Source: Streptomyces sp. HUAS CB01
GTDB taxonomy: Bacteria > Actinomycetota > Actinomycetes > Streptomycetales > Streptomycetaceae
Reading direction: 5' to 3'
DNA: 64,000 nucleotides
NCBI RefSeq assembly: GCF_030406905.1
Contig: NZ_CP129137.1
Coordinates: forward strand, 2,173,001 to 2,237,000
This document shows positions 1-7,938 of the stretch, in pieces. The notes beneath the pieces were generated by a model. The model did not search any database. It saw nothing but the letters and a program-made list of their open reading frames with translations, and was not told the DNA's origin. The translations under genes and the position numbers were made by a program. Position 1 is the stretch's first letter. Each line of letters begins with the position of its first letter.

Positions 1-585
1 CGCAAGAACTTCCTGTACTCCCGGCTGATGTGCTGGGTGGCGATCGAGCGCGCCATGCGCATCGCGCGGCGCCGCGGACTGCCCGCCGACATGGTGCGCT
101 GGGGCGGCGTGCGCGACGCGATCTACCGGCGGATCATGAGTCGCGGCTGGTCGGCCGAGCGCAACGCCTTCGTGCAGCACGAGGACGACAGCGTCCTCGA
201 CGCCGCCCTGCTGATGATGCCGCTGGCCAAGTTCATCTCCCCGACCGACCCGAAGTGGCTCCTGACCCTCGACGCGCTCGGCGACGAACTGGTCTCGGAC
301 TCCCTGGTCTACCGCTACGACCCGCAGGCCAGCCCGGACGGGATGCGCGGCGAGGAGGGCACGTTCTCGATCTGCTCGTTCTGGTACGTCGAGGCCCTGG
401 CCCGCGCCGGCCGCCCGGACGAGGCGAGGCTGGCGTTCGAGAAGATGCTCACGTACGCCAACCATCTCGGCCTGTACGCGGAGGAGATCGGGCACACGGG
501 CGAGCAGAACGGCAACTTCCCGCAGGCGTTCACCCATCTGTCCCTGATCAGCGCGGCCTTCATCCTGGACCGCGCGCTGGGCTGA
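1..585 (+). CDS. GH15-family glycoside hydrolase (glucoamylase/trehalase-like), C-terminal part
   Basis: The reading frame is open from base 1, so the gene starts outside the window and only the last 194 residues are seen. The visible part matches the C-terminal end of the (alpha/alpha)6 barrel of GH15 enzymes: the conserved [11 protein letters not shown] segment, which carries a general-base-type glutamate, then [10 protein letters not shown] and NFPQAFTHL. Family members cleave alpha-glucosidic bonds of maltodextrins or trehalose in the cytoplasm; the substrate cannot be fixed from this fragment. There is no signal information because the N-terminus is missing. It belongs to the chromosome flanking the mobile element and is followed by a stem-loop. 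Confidence 0.85.
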   Translation, partial: RKNFLYSRLMCWVAIERAMRIARRRGLPADMVRWGGVRDAIYRRIMSRGWSAERNAFVQHEDDSVLDAALLMMPLAKFISPTDPKWLLTLDALGDELVSDSLVYRYDPQASPDGMRGEEGTFSICSFWYVEALARAGRPDEARLAFEKMLTYANHLGLYAEEIGHTGEQNGNFPQAFTHLSLISAAFILDRALG

Positions 586-596
586 CCACCCGAGTG

Positions 597-622
597 GGGC
601 ACCGCCGGGGAGGCCGGTGCCC
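597..622 (+). terminator. Stem-loop after the GH15 gene
   Basis: GGGCACCG at 597-604 pairs with CGGTGCCC at 615-622 around a 10-base loop, 12 bases after the GH15 stop. There is no T-tract, as is common for Streptomyces terminators. Confidence 0.5.
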
Positions 623-857
623 GTCGCTGCTCAGGGGCACACATCGAGTCCACATGGTCGGAGGCGGGGCTGACCAGATCACGGTCACTCTTCGCGAACG
701 CGGTCTCCGGCGCCCCACTCCCCTTGCCGACGCCGGCTCTGGAACCGTGCGCCTCCTCGGCCTCCGCGACGAGGATCGCGGCGAGTTTTCGGTAATCATC
801 CCCCGACTGGCATGATCGATTGAATGTTCGAGGTGAACGGACCGGAGGGGGAACGGG

Positions 858-1307
858 TTGTCTTTCGAAGAGGAGTGGGCCCGGTTGAAGGCCGACGCGC
901 TGGCGCGTCAGCAGACCGGCATGCAGATCAATCAGCTGCCGGTAGACGGAGGCGGCGGGGCCGTCGCCCCGGCCACCGGGTCCCTGGTCGCCAAGGCCGA
1001 GTCGATCAATGGCAACGCGAATCTGCTGATCGAGATCGCGGGCTTTCTCCACGAGGGACGGCCCGATGCCGAACTGACCACGATGGCCCGGGAACCCCGG
1101 ACGCCTGAGGACGTGGCCAAGCAGGTGGCACGGTTCGCCGGATTCGCCGATGACCAGTACCAGGACGCGGTCGCCCTGTTCGCGGCACTGTCCACTCGCC
1201 TCAGGACGACCGGCGGCGACTTCGTGAAGATCGACGACGACACGGCTCTACGCTTCCTGGACAACGTTCTGGAGTACGGTCAGTACGTCGCCCCGGAGTC
1301 GCGATGA
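858..1307 (+). CDS. Small helical protein, WXG100/T7SS-associated type
   Basis: This 149-residue soluble protein starts at a TTG preceded by a GGAGGGGG ribosome site (843-850). Its opening MSFEEEWARLKADA and predominantly helical, Ala/Leu-rich composition resemble the short WXG100-like partner proteins encoded beside type VII secretion substrates in Streptomyces. No signal peptide or membrane segment is visible. It overlaps the next gene by ATGA, so the two are translationally coupled and probably form a pair. No enzymatic motif is visible; the assignment rests on the N-terminal similarity and the neighbour. Confidence 0.55.
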   Translation: MSFEEEWARLKADALARQQTGMQINQLPVDGGGGAVAPATGSLVAKAESINGNANLLIEIAGFLHEGRPDAELTTMAREPRTPEDVAKQVARFAGFADDQYQDAVALFAALSTRLRTTGGDFVKIDDDTALRFLDNVLEYGQYVAPESR

Positions 1308-2692
1308 GGAGCGGCATCAGTCACCGCAAGGACGTCGAGTTCCTGGAGGACTGCAACCCGCCCCTCGTCGAACGGAACGCGGACGAGTTCAAGCGCCTGC
1401 ACGACATGCTCGTGACGGTTGACCCTTCCGCCGAGCGCGCCGAGAAGCACACACAGTGGAAGAGCGAGGGCAGTCAGCACTACGAGGCCAGGCTCTCCGA
1501 GGGGCGCAAGCTGATCGCGCAACTCGCGGAAGGCTACGACAAGGCGTCCAGCGCTCTGCGCAGCTACGCGTTCGCTCTGGAGGTCGCCAAGGCGCACTAC
1601 TCCAACGGCAGGGCGAACGAGCAGTTGCTCGCGGACCTGATCCACACCAAAGGCACGGCGATCACCCGTGACGCCCAGGAGGCGGAGCCGATGCGCCAGT
1701 GGGAGGACATGCGTGCGACCACCGGGGTCATGGACTTCTTCGCCGAGTTGACCATGGATGTCGACGACATCCGCGAGGACGCGAACCGGCTGCACGACGC
1801 CGCCGGCGGGGACTTCTACCTGGCTGAGACCACGGAGCGCGAGGCGCGGGAGATCTGCGTGCACGAGCTCAAGCAGGCGTACGACCTGCTGCCTGATTTC
1901 CGCATGGGTTTCATCCAGCGGGTCGACATCGTCCCGGCGATCGCGGAGCTGCGGCAAGAGGCAGCCGAGGCGAGCACGAATCCGCTGACGCGGCTGCCCG
2001 GCAGCGGCCCCAAGCAGGACTACCACCCCCTCGCCGGCGACGACATCGTCTCGCCGGCCCTGCGGGACATCCGCCTGCAGGTCGCCAACCTTCCCGGTGC
2101 GACGGACATTTACTGGAGTCCGCCGTCCAACGCCCAGGAACGGGCCGACTGGATCGCTGCGAACAAGGAGATCATCAAAGCCGCGGCACGGAATGCGGGG
2201 CTGCCGCCGGACATGGTCGCCGGTATCGCGTGGCAGGAGGTCGGCGGACAGCCCGGCATCCTGGACGACATGACCGACACCATCCGCGAACAGGCGGACT
2301 CTCCCCTGAGCCCGGTCGCTCCTGAGAGCCTGCCGTGGCGACTCGGTGGTGACCCGGACAACACGTCCATGGGCCCCATCGCCATCCAGGTGCGACGTGG
2401 CGCCGAGGTCCTCGGTTACGACCCCGAGCGCCTCACCGATCAGCAGCGCGGCACGGTGGAGACAGCCTTGCAGGATCCCGCGCAGAACATTTTCATCGCC
2501 TCGGAGTACCTGGCCCAGCTCAAGGCGGAGAGCGAGTTCGCCGATGTGCCGGCCGAGGAGATGACACCGGCCCAGTACCGGGAACTCGCCGCGCGTTACA
2601 ACGGCGGGCCGTACTGGGAGACCGACGACGCCCAGGACTACGGGCGTGGATTCGCGAACAATCTGGACGAGGCAAGGAACGCACTGCGCTGA
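1304..2692 (+). CDS. Putative secreted effector with C-terminal lysozyme-like domain
   Basis: This 462-residue protein has two parts. Residues 1-220 are helical and charged and resemble the WXG100-like bundles of polymorphic secreted proteins. From about residue 280 a lysozyme/transglycosylase-like fold is suggested by AARNAGLPPDMVAGIAWQE, where the Glu would be the catalytic acid, and by ARYNGGPYWE near the C-terminus, the AYNGG-type motif of lytic transglycosylases. There is no Sec signal, consistent with type VII export as inferred from the coupled upstream partner (ATGA overlap). The next gene, a membrane protein, overlaps at TGATG. Likely role: a cell-wall-acting effector or remodelling enzyme. 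Confidence 0.5.
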   Translation: MRSGISHRKDVEFLEDCNPPLVERNADEFKRLHDMLVTVDPSAERAEKHTQWKSEGSQHYEARLSEGRKLIAQLAEGYDKASSALRSYAFALEVAKAHYSNGRANEQLLADLIHTKGTAITRDAQEAEPMRQWEDMRATTGVMDFFAELTMDVDDIREDANRLHDAAGGDFYLAETTEREAREICVHELKQAYDLLPDFRMGFIQRVDIVPAIAELRQEAAEASTNPLTRLPGSGPKQDYHPLAGDDIVSPALRDIRLQVANLPGATDIYWSPPSNAQERADWIAANKEIIKAAARNAGLPPDMVAGIAWQEVGGQPGILDDMTDTIREQADSPLSPVAPESLPWRLGGDPDNTSMGPIAIQVRRGAEVLGYDPERLTDQQRGTVETALQDPAQNIFIASEYLAQLKAESEFADVPAEEMTPAQYRELAARYNGGPYWETDDAQDYGRGFANNLDEARNALR

Positions 2693-3003
2693 TGACCAGC
2701 CCTTCCCACGTGGACGACGACCGCGGCTGCCTCCGTCTGGTCCTCGCCGTACCGCTCACCCTGCTCACGCTCATCGCCGCGTACTTCTGCTGGACGGCAC
2801 TGACCATCAGTCCGTCCGGCAGCTGGGACGACGACGCGTACGCCGGGATCGTTCTGTCGTGCCTCCTCACCCTCGCGTCCGCCGGGGCCGCGGCTGTGCT
2901 GTGGCTGGTGCCCTCCGTGCGGAGGACCATGCCGTGGTGGTGGCTACTTCCGGCTCTGCTGCTGGGCGTGGTCGCTGGAGCGCGGTGGGTCGTGGGCGGT
3001 TAG
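2692..3003 (+). CDS. Small three-helix membrane protein
   Basis: This 103-residue protein has three clear hydrophobic segments (about residues 16-40, 50-75 and 82-101). It is translationally coupled to the preceding effector-like gene through a TGATG overlap. No catalytic motif is visible. It may be an immunity or accessory membrane partner of the upstream protein, inferred only from position. It is the last chromosomal gene before the integrated element. Confidence 0.6.
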   Translation: MTSPSHVDDDRGCLRLVLAVPLTLLTLIAAYFCWTALTISPSGSWDDDAYAGIVLSCLLTLASAGAAAVLWLVPSVRRTMPWWWLLPALLLGVVAGARWVVGG

Positions 3004-3063
3004 GCCGTGTTGCGAAGTCCCTCCTGGCCCGCGGGCGGACGGAGCTACTTTCGCAACACGGCC
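3003..3063. repeat. 61-bp palindromic element, IS-remnant or MITE-like
   Basis: GGCCGTGTTGCGAA at 3003-3016 is repeated inverted at 3050-3063, a perfect 14-bp match. The similarity continues imperfectly inward (GT..CTCC). It starts at the last base of the preceding stop codon. The ends look like terminal repeats of IS5-type insertion sequences of actinobacteria, with no transposase between them, but it could also act as a terminator hairpin. Confidence 0.5.
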
Positions 3064-3337
3064 GAGGCCCGGCTCGGCTCGTCTCTGAGCCAATGCCAGG
3101 CGCTGCCGGTAGTCGATCAGCTACTGACGGACATGTTGGATTTCATGGGCGGCAGGTACGTATATGCGGAGGACCCATCTTGGTCGGCAGCACTCCGTGC
3201 CGGAGCCGGAACAGTCGTCCCCGCACTTGAGAAGCTCGGAGCGATGCCCACTCCGGCCTGCGTCAAAGATTTCAGCGCTGCCCGAGGGACCTGCGAGGGA
3301 CGTCCGTCATCTGACCCGGCAAGCCCCGAAAGGCCGG
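3064..3337. other. Gene-free chromosomal spacer
   Basis: I see no supported gene here. Open frames cross it but have no ribosome site, no recognisable product, and run into the rnpB terminator. Confidence 0.5.
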
Positions 3338-3370
3338 AAAGGGCCTCCGACGCAGTTCGGAGGCCCTTTG
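3338..3370 (-). terminator. Rho-independent terminator downstream of rnpB
   Basis: GGGCCTCCGA (3341-3350) pairs perfectly with TCGGAGGCCC (3357-3366) over a 6-base loop, flanked by AAA and TTT. On the minus strand it lies about 20 bases beyond the rnpB 3' end and would end the RNase P RNA transcript. The symmetric A/T flanks would let it work in both directions. Confidence 0.75.
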
Positions 3371-3388
3371 CGAGGAAAAGCCACGTGG

Positions 3389-3426
3389 CGGCAGACGAGT
3401 CGGGCTGTACGCCGGGTTCTGTTCCG
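3389..3426 (-). ncRNA. rnpB: Displaced 3' end of RNase P RNA (rnpB); left attachment site
   Basis: On the minus strand this reads ACAGAACCCGGC followed by GTACAGCCCGACTCGTC, the conserved 3' terminus of bacterial type A RNase P RNA in its actinobacterial form (ACAGAACCCGG is universal; AGCCCGACTCG closes helix P1). The roughly 370 bases expected upstream are absent. Beyond about 3421 the sequence is unrelated and leads into the integrase gene. This is the pattern left when an element carrying a copy of a gene's 3' end integrates there: the intact gene is rebuilt at the far end and this stub remains. The far end is not in the window. Confidence 0.8.
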
Positions 3427-3490
3427 CTCAGGGAGCGATCACGCTCTGACCTGCATGTTCACGGGAATCCGGCGGCCGTTCCGGCCCTCT

Positions 3491-3508
3491 GGGACTTCTC
3501 AGGGACTT
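3491..3508 (+). repeat. Tandem GGGACTT pair near the attachment site
   Basis: GGGACTT occurs at 3491-3497 and 3502-3508, 11 bp apart (about one helical turn), between the rnpB stub and the integrase stop codon. This is where arm-type integrase binding sites are often found. Two copies only, so the role is tentative. Confidence 0.3.
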
Positions 3509-4762
3509 TCAGCCGAGATCCGTGAGCCACGCCTCGATCGCGGACAGTCCCCGCGCGCCAGCCTGCGGCATGAAGTGAGTGTACGTCCGGAGCGTGAACG
3601 CCGGATCGGAGTGCCCCAGCCACTTCGCGAGCGAGACGATCGACTCACCGGCTTCGAGCATCACCGAGGCGTACGTGTGACGCAGGACGTGGAAGCCGTG
3701 CTCGCGGCTCGGCTCCCATACGCGCGACGGCTTCTCGCCCGGCTGCTGCTCAGGCAGCGGCGGGATGACTCCCACGTCGGCAAGCGCCGGCTTCCACGCC
3801 TTGGTGTTCCAGGTGGTGCGGTTGATCGCACCACGCCGCCCGGTGTACACGAGCAACGGGACGGTGACCTTGCGCCGATCCTCGCGTGCGAGGTCGGGCT
3901 CCTCGGGGTCCAGCCACGGCAGGGTGACGTCGATCGGCTCGAAGCGTTCCTGGTGGCTGAGGAGCCGCTTCGCGAGCACCTTAGGCAGAGGCACGTCGCG
4001 CTCCTTGCCGCCCTTTGGCGGGCCGAAGTACAGCCGCGACTTGTACATGAGGATCTGACGCTCTACGTGCACGAAGTCGCCGCGGACGTCGCTGGGGCTG
4101 AAGCCGAACACCTCGCCCTGCCGGAGTCCGCATCCGACGCCGAGGTCGAGCGCGATCTGGTAGCGGTCGGCCAGCGCCTCCCGTACGGCGTCCACACGAT
4201 CCTGCTCCCAGGCGCGAGCCTTGCGTTCCGGCTTCTTCGGCGGCTTGATCGAGCTGTTGCCCTTGCACGGGTTGCGGTAGAGCCGCTTGTCCTCGACCGC
4301 GGCCTGCATGATCGCCTTGAGGTACACCCACGCGACATAGGCCGTACTCGACGCCACCGCCCTCTGAACGTCGGCCGACCACCTGCGCAGCTCCGCGACG
4401 CCGATGTCCCTGAGCGCCAGGTCTCCGAGCTGTGGCAGCACCTGCCCCCAGATCCGGTGCCTCATGCTTTCCAGCGTCTGGGCGGGATGCACCTGGGACG
4501 GCCACCAGTGCTTCTCGACGTACTCACGAAGGCTGATCGCACCGTCTCGCGCGTCGACGAAATCCCCTCGCCGTGCGTCGGTCTGCGCCTCGGCCAGCCA
4601 CGCCTTGGCGTCCGCGACCGTGTCGAAAGACCTGTCGCGGACCCCTGGTATCCCCTTGACCCGATAGCGCGTGCACTTGCCCCACAGAGCGGTGCGTTCG
4701 CGCTTGCCCGTCTCCTTGTTCGGTCGCTTCTTGAGCCACCGGTCTTCGATGTAACCCGCCAT
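3509..4762 (-). CDS. int: Site-specific tyrosine recombinase (integrase)
   Basis: This 417-residue phage-type integrase catalyses integration and excision between attP and the rnpB attB site. The N-terminal 75 residues form an AP2-like arm-binding region (KCTRYRVKG, RSFDTVADAKAWL), followed by a SAM-like core-binding domain (about 75-165). The catalytic domain shows Arg214 (GCGLRQGE), Lys250/253 (PPKGGKERD), His358 and Arg361 (HVLRH), His384 (GHSDP) and the nucleophile Tyr394 (LRTYTHF). All catalytic residues are present and the length is normal, so it should be active. It lies directly beside the attachment site, with the excisionase gene 124 bp upstream on the same strand. Confidence 0.95.
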   Translation of the reverse strand: MAGYIEDRWLKKRPNKETGKRERTALWGKCTRYRVKGIPGVRDRSFDTVADAKAWLAEAQTDARRGDFVDARDGAISLREYVEKHWWPSQVHPAQTLESMRHRIWGQVLPQLGDLALRDIGVAELRRWSADVQRAVASSTAYVAWVYLKAIMQAAVEDKRLYRNPCKGNSSIKPPKKPERKARAWEQDRVDAVREALADRYQIALDLGVGCGLRQGEVFGFSPSDVRGDFVHVERQILMYKSRLYFGPPKGGKERDVPLPKVLAKRLLSHQERFEPIDVTLPWLDPEEPDLAREDRRKVTVPLLVYTGRRGAINRTTWNTKAWKPALADVGVIPPLPEQQPGEKPSRVWEPSREHGFHVLRHTYASVMLEAGESIVSLAKWLGHSDPAFTLRTYTHFMPQAGARGLSAIEAWLTDLG

Positions 4763-4886
4763 ACTCGTCTTACCCTGGCCTCGCCTTGTCTCTCGGCGCG
4801 ATCTGAGTCGCGATCAGACACACAGACGATCTCCGTGCGCATGAAATTCCGAGTGCTGCTGAACTCTTCAGACCTGTCTTCCCAGG

Positions 4887-5165
4887 TCAGGCAGCCCGGC
4901 GACGCTCACGCTGCTGCGGGGCCTTGTTCAGCGGGTTGAGGGCCGGGTTCGACCGCGAGTCCACCTGCTGCTGCTCACTGAGCCAGGCGTCAAGCAGATC
5001 CCGGCGGTACATGACCCTTCCGCCGGGACCCATCCGAAAGCTGGGCGGCCCTTGCCGGCGGTGGCGCCACACGTAGAGCGTGTTCACCGAGATGCCCATG
5101 TACTTCGCGGCGTTCTGGACGTTCAGGAAGGCGGCCTCAACGGCAGGCTTTGGCTCGTTGCTCAT
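4887..5165 (-). CDS. xis: AlpA/MerR-like excisionase (helix-turn-helix)
   Basis: This 92-residue DNA-binding protein has a winged-helix motif (about 14-65: FLNVQNAAKYMGISVNTLYVWRH, then RVMYRRDLLDAWL), the signature of small excisionases/recombination directionality factors. The basic C-terminus (QRERRRAA) is typical. I chose the ATG at 5165, which follows AGAGAG. An in-frame start at 5246 would add 27 low-complexity residues without a ribosome site. Its place upstream of int and near att supports a role in excision and possibly in controlling int. Confidence 0.85.
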   Translation of the reverse strand: MSNEPKPAVEAAFLNVQNAAKYMGISVNTLYVWRHRRQGPPSFRMGPGGRVMYRRDLLDAWLSEQQQVDSRSNPALNPLNKAPQQRERRRAA

Positions 5166-5790
5166 CGCATCTCTCTGGGTATGCGCCGCCGAAGCAGCAG
5201 ACGTTCCGTGCTCACGCCCACCCGCGGGCGAAGTTGAACGAATCACCGCTGACGAGCAGCATCAGAATCCGGAGAACCAGCGGTTTGGTGCGGCTGTCCC
5301 AATCGTGATAGCGCAAAGCCCTGCGATGTTGTCAGCTTCGGACAACACCAGCAACGGCGTGGCATCAATGTGAACGACAGCGATATTCCCCAGACTGCGG
5401 CACCAGAAAATTCCCCATGGGGATCCCGGCGCTGCGCCTGCGCGGCCAGGGGGACGCCGCTCGTCCCTGGCCCGCCTGACAGCTGCCGGATCTTGCGGGT
5501 CGTGGTGAGCTGTCAAGGATGAGCGCAGCTCACCGCGGCAGCAGCGCCGAAGGCGTCCTCGAACGAGCGCCAGGACCCGAGACACCACCCGACCAGGAAC
5601 TTCCACCCTGCTGACCAGGGCATTGCCATTCGATCAGGGGTGGATGGCGGATCAGGGATTCACCCGCTCGGGCGACTTCTGACCTACGGGACGCCCTCGC
5701 CGCTTCAGAGATGGGCGCAGGCCAAGGGGCGAGCAGCGAGATCGCCCTGGGCGGCGCGAGCCAGGTGATGCCGCTGCTCACCGTCATCTG
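5166..5790. other. Long spacer upstream of xis with a 12-bp palindrome
   Basis: No gene is supported in these 625 bases. It should hold the xis/int promoter. TCCCCATGGGGA at 5412-5423 is a perfect palindrome in a locally AT-richer stretch (about 5330-5420) and is a possible operator. The frames that cross it lack ribosome sites and recognisable products. Confidence 0.4.
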
Positions 5791-7938
5791 CTACGCACCG
5801 GCTGACTCCAAGAACCGACTGGGGCGGCCCGACCACGTAATCGACAGCTGTTCCCGGGCACGAGTCGCGGAGACGAACAGCAGCGACTGCTCGCGGCGCA
5901 GGTCGGCGGCGTGCTGCAGCTTGTCTTCGGTCTCCGGGGTGAGGGCGGTGGGCAGCGGCATGTTCTGCGCACCGGCCCCGACAACCGCGACGGCTCGGTA
6001 CTCGAGGCCCTTGATGCGGTGCATGGTCATGACTTGGACGCCCTGGTCAGGTTCGGGGACGCGAGAGTCCTCGACCTTCACGGCCGCGAGCCCGGCGTCG
6101 CGCAGGGCTTGAAGGGCAGCATCGGCGATCGCGTGGGTTCGGGCCACGACCGCGATCTCATGCGGCTTGATTCCCTCCCTCTGCCATCCGTCGACGCGAT
6201 GCGCCAGCGCCTTCATCTCTGCGCCGGGGGTCCGGTACTTCTGCGTCTCAGGGATGGCGCCCGAGAGGACGGAGCGGTATCCGCGCAGCTGCTCGGGGTT
6301 CCCGTCGAGGTCGTCGAAGTCCGTGTTTCCGAGCAGGTTCAGAGACGCGGCGAGGATCTGCCGGGTGGTCCGGTAGTTGAGGGTGAGCCGCCGGGATCGG
6401 CCACGGATGTTGATCCCGTGAGCGCTGAGAGATGTCCGGTTGTCGTAGATCCTCTGGTGTGCGTCTCCCACGATGAAGAGGTCATCGTCCCCTTCGGGGA
6501 CCAGGGCACGCAGCAGCTTCCAGTGCGCCGCGTGCAGGTCCTGCGCCTCATCCACGACGATGTGCCGGTACGGCCGCTCCTCGTCGGACCAGCCGGAGGC
6601 GATCCGGGCCGCCTGGGCGGCGAGCTGGATGACGCCGGCAGCCTTCTCGCGGTCGAGCCTGCGCTCGAATTCCTCAATGAGGGACCAGACTTGAGCGCGC
6701 TCGGGGCGGTTCAGCCGTCGGCCGCGGCCGGCCCGTCGAGCAGCGAAGTACTCGTCTCGGCTGCGGATGTCCTGGGCGAGGACGACCTGCTTCCATTCGG
6801 CGTCGAGGAAGCGGCCGTCGAAGTGCGGTTCGGCCTGTTCCTGAGCGAGTTCGATCCAGCGGTTGAGGACGTCGCTGTCCTTGAGCCGGCTGGGAGCCTC
6901 CGGGCCAAAGGTCTCCTTCACCGTGCCGTAGGCGACCTTGTCGATGTTCCGGACATCGACCTTGGCCAGCAGCTGGGCTCCGCCAAGGTCCTTGAGCTGG
7001 GACTTGAGGAGGTTGGCGAGGTTGGTGGTGAAGGTGGTCAGAAGGATGGCCTGGCCAGGCGGCAGGCGCTCGGCGAGGGCCTTGACCCTGTGCAGTGCCA
7101 CCACGGTCTTGCCGGTGCCGGGGCCTCCGGTGACGCGCGCAGGGCCCTTGTACGGGGTCTTCCGTTCGGCCAGGTTCCGCTGTGCAGGGTGGAGGAAGAT
7201 CCGCCAGGCGGAGAGCGGCTCGGTCAGGATGCGCCCGAACTCGGCGATGTCGCCGGTGATGACAAATGCTTCCTTGGTGGCTGGACGCTCGATGGCGGCC
7301 TCGTAGTCCTGGGGATCGACCTCGTCTTCGGTTGCGGCAAGGGAGCTGACCTGTTCCCAGACTTCCTCGACGGACATGCCGTCCGCGAGGCACAGGATCA
7401 CGTCGCGGGCCAGTTTCGGCAGGGTCTCAACGATGCCGAGGACGGCGTCCTCGCTGTGGATCTCACGGAGTGCCGGGACGATGGAGGAGTGGACGCCAAG
7501 GCGCTCGAAGTCGGCGTCGGAGACGCCCTCGAAGAGCGCCGGCTTTGTGTCCACCGTGCTGTCCGCACTCTTCGTCTGGCCGCTGAGGGTGCCGTACAGG
7601 CTGCCCAGGTTGATCAGCTCGATACCACCCGTGACCTTGTTGATATCGAAGAGGATGTTCGCGGCGAAGTCGTACGCGTCGTCGTGCGGCAGGACAGCGA
7701 CCAAGTAGTAGATGCGGTCGGCGTAGTGCATGAGCACGGCGCGGTAGTTGTCGGTGACGCGCGCGGTGCGGACTCTCTTGTCCTTGGCGCCCTTCGGGGG
7801 CTTGAGGTTGAGGCCGTTGGAGTCGGGGTCGCGCTGCATCTTCATGATGAACTGCAGGACAAGCGGCTGGACGGAGCCGTCCAGCGCGTCGTAGGACTTC
7901 CCGAAGACGTCCGCCATGATCACCTTGGCGCCGGACAT
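5791..7938 (-). CDS. UvrD-like superfamily 1 DNA helicase with RelE-like N-terminus
   Basis: This 715-residue protein has a RelE/ParE-like fold in residues 1-100: the DNYRAVLMHYADRIYYL and HDDAYDFA segments match the beta-core of toxin-type RNases. An SF1A helicase follows, with Walker A GGPGTGKT, motif II DEAQD, motif III VGDAHQRIY, motif IV LNYRTTRQ, motif V TMHRIKGLEY and motif VI VSATRAREQ. It is predicted to unwind DNA 3'-5'. The start ATG at 7938 overlaps the stop of the upstream helicase-nuclease gene (ATGA); a longer frame to 8004 would overlap more and has no ribosome site. It is the last gene of the DISARM-like operon and occupies the place of drmC. Confidence 0.85.
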   Translation of the reverse strand: MSGAKVIMADVFGKSYDALDGSVQPLVLQFIMKMQRDPDSNGLNLKPPKGAKDKRVRTARVTDNYRAVLMHYADRIYYLVAVLPHDDAYDFAANILFDINKVTGGIELINLGSLYGTLSGQTKSADSTVDTKPALFEGVSDADFERLGVHSSIVPALREIHSEDAVLGIVETLPKLARDVILCLADGMSVEEVWEQVSSLAATEDEVDPQDYEAAIERPATKEAFVITGDIAEFGRILTEPLSAWRIFLHPAQRNLAERKTPYKGPARVTGGPGTGKTVVALHRVKALAERLPPGQAILLTTFTTNLANLLKSQLKDLGGAQLLAKVDVRNIDKVAYGTVKETFGPEAPSRLKDSDVLNRWIELAQEQAEPHFDGRFLDAEWKQVVLAQDIRSRDEYFAARRAGRGRRLNRPERAQVWSLIEEFERRLDREKAAGVIQLAAQAARIASGWSDEERPYRHIVVDEAQDLHAAHWKLLRALVPEGDDDLFIVGDAHQRIYDNRTSLSAHGINIRGRSRRLTLNYRTTRQILAASLNLLGNTDFDDLDGNPEQLRGYRSVLSGAIPETQKYRTPGAEMKALAHRVDGWQREGIKPHEIAVVARTHAIADAALQALRDAGLAAVKVEDSRVPEPDQGVQVMTMHRIKGLEYRAVAVVGAGAQNMPLPTALTPETEDKLQHAADLRREQSLLFVSATRAREQLSITWSGRPSRFLESAGA

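Noticed and set aside
3389..3508. A tRNA gene as integration target
   Set aside because: No cloverleaf or T-loop sequence is present at the junction; the conserved bases match the RNase P RNA 3' end instead.
3007..3525. Open frame crossing the palindrome, rnpB terminator, rnpB stub and att region
   Set aside because: No ribosome site or domain, and it runs through RNA-gene and terminator sequence.
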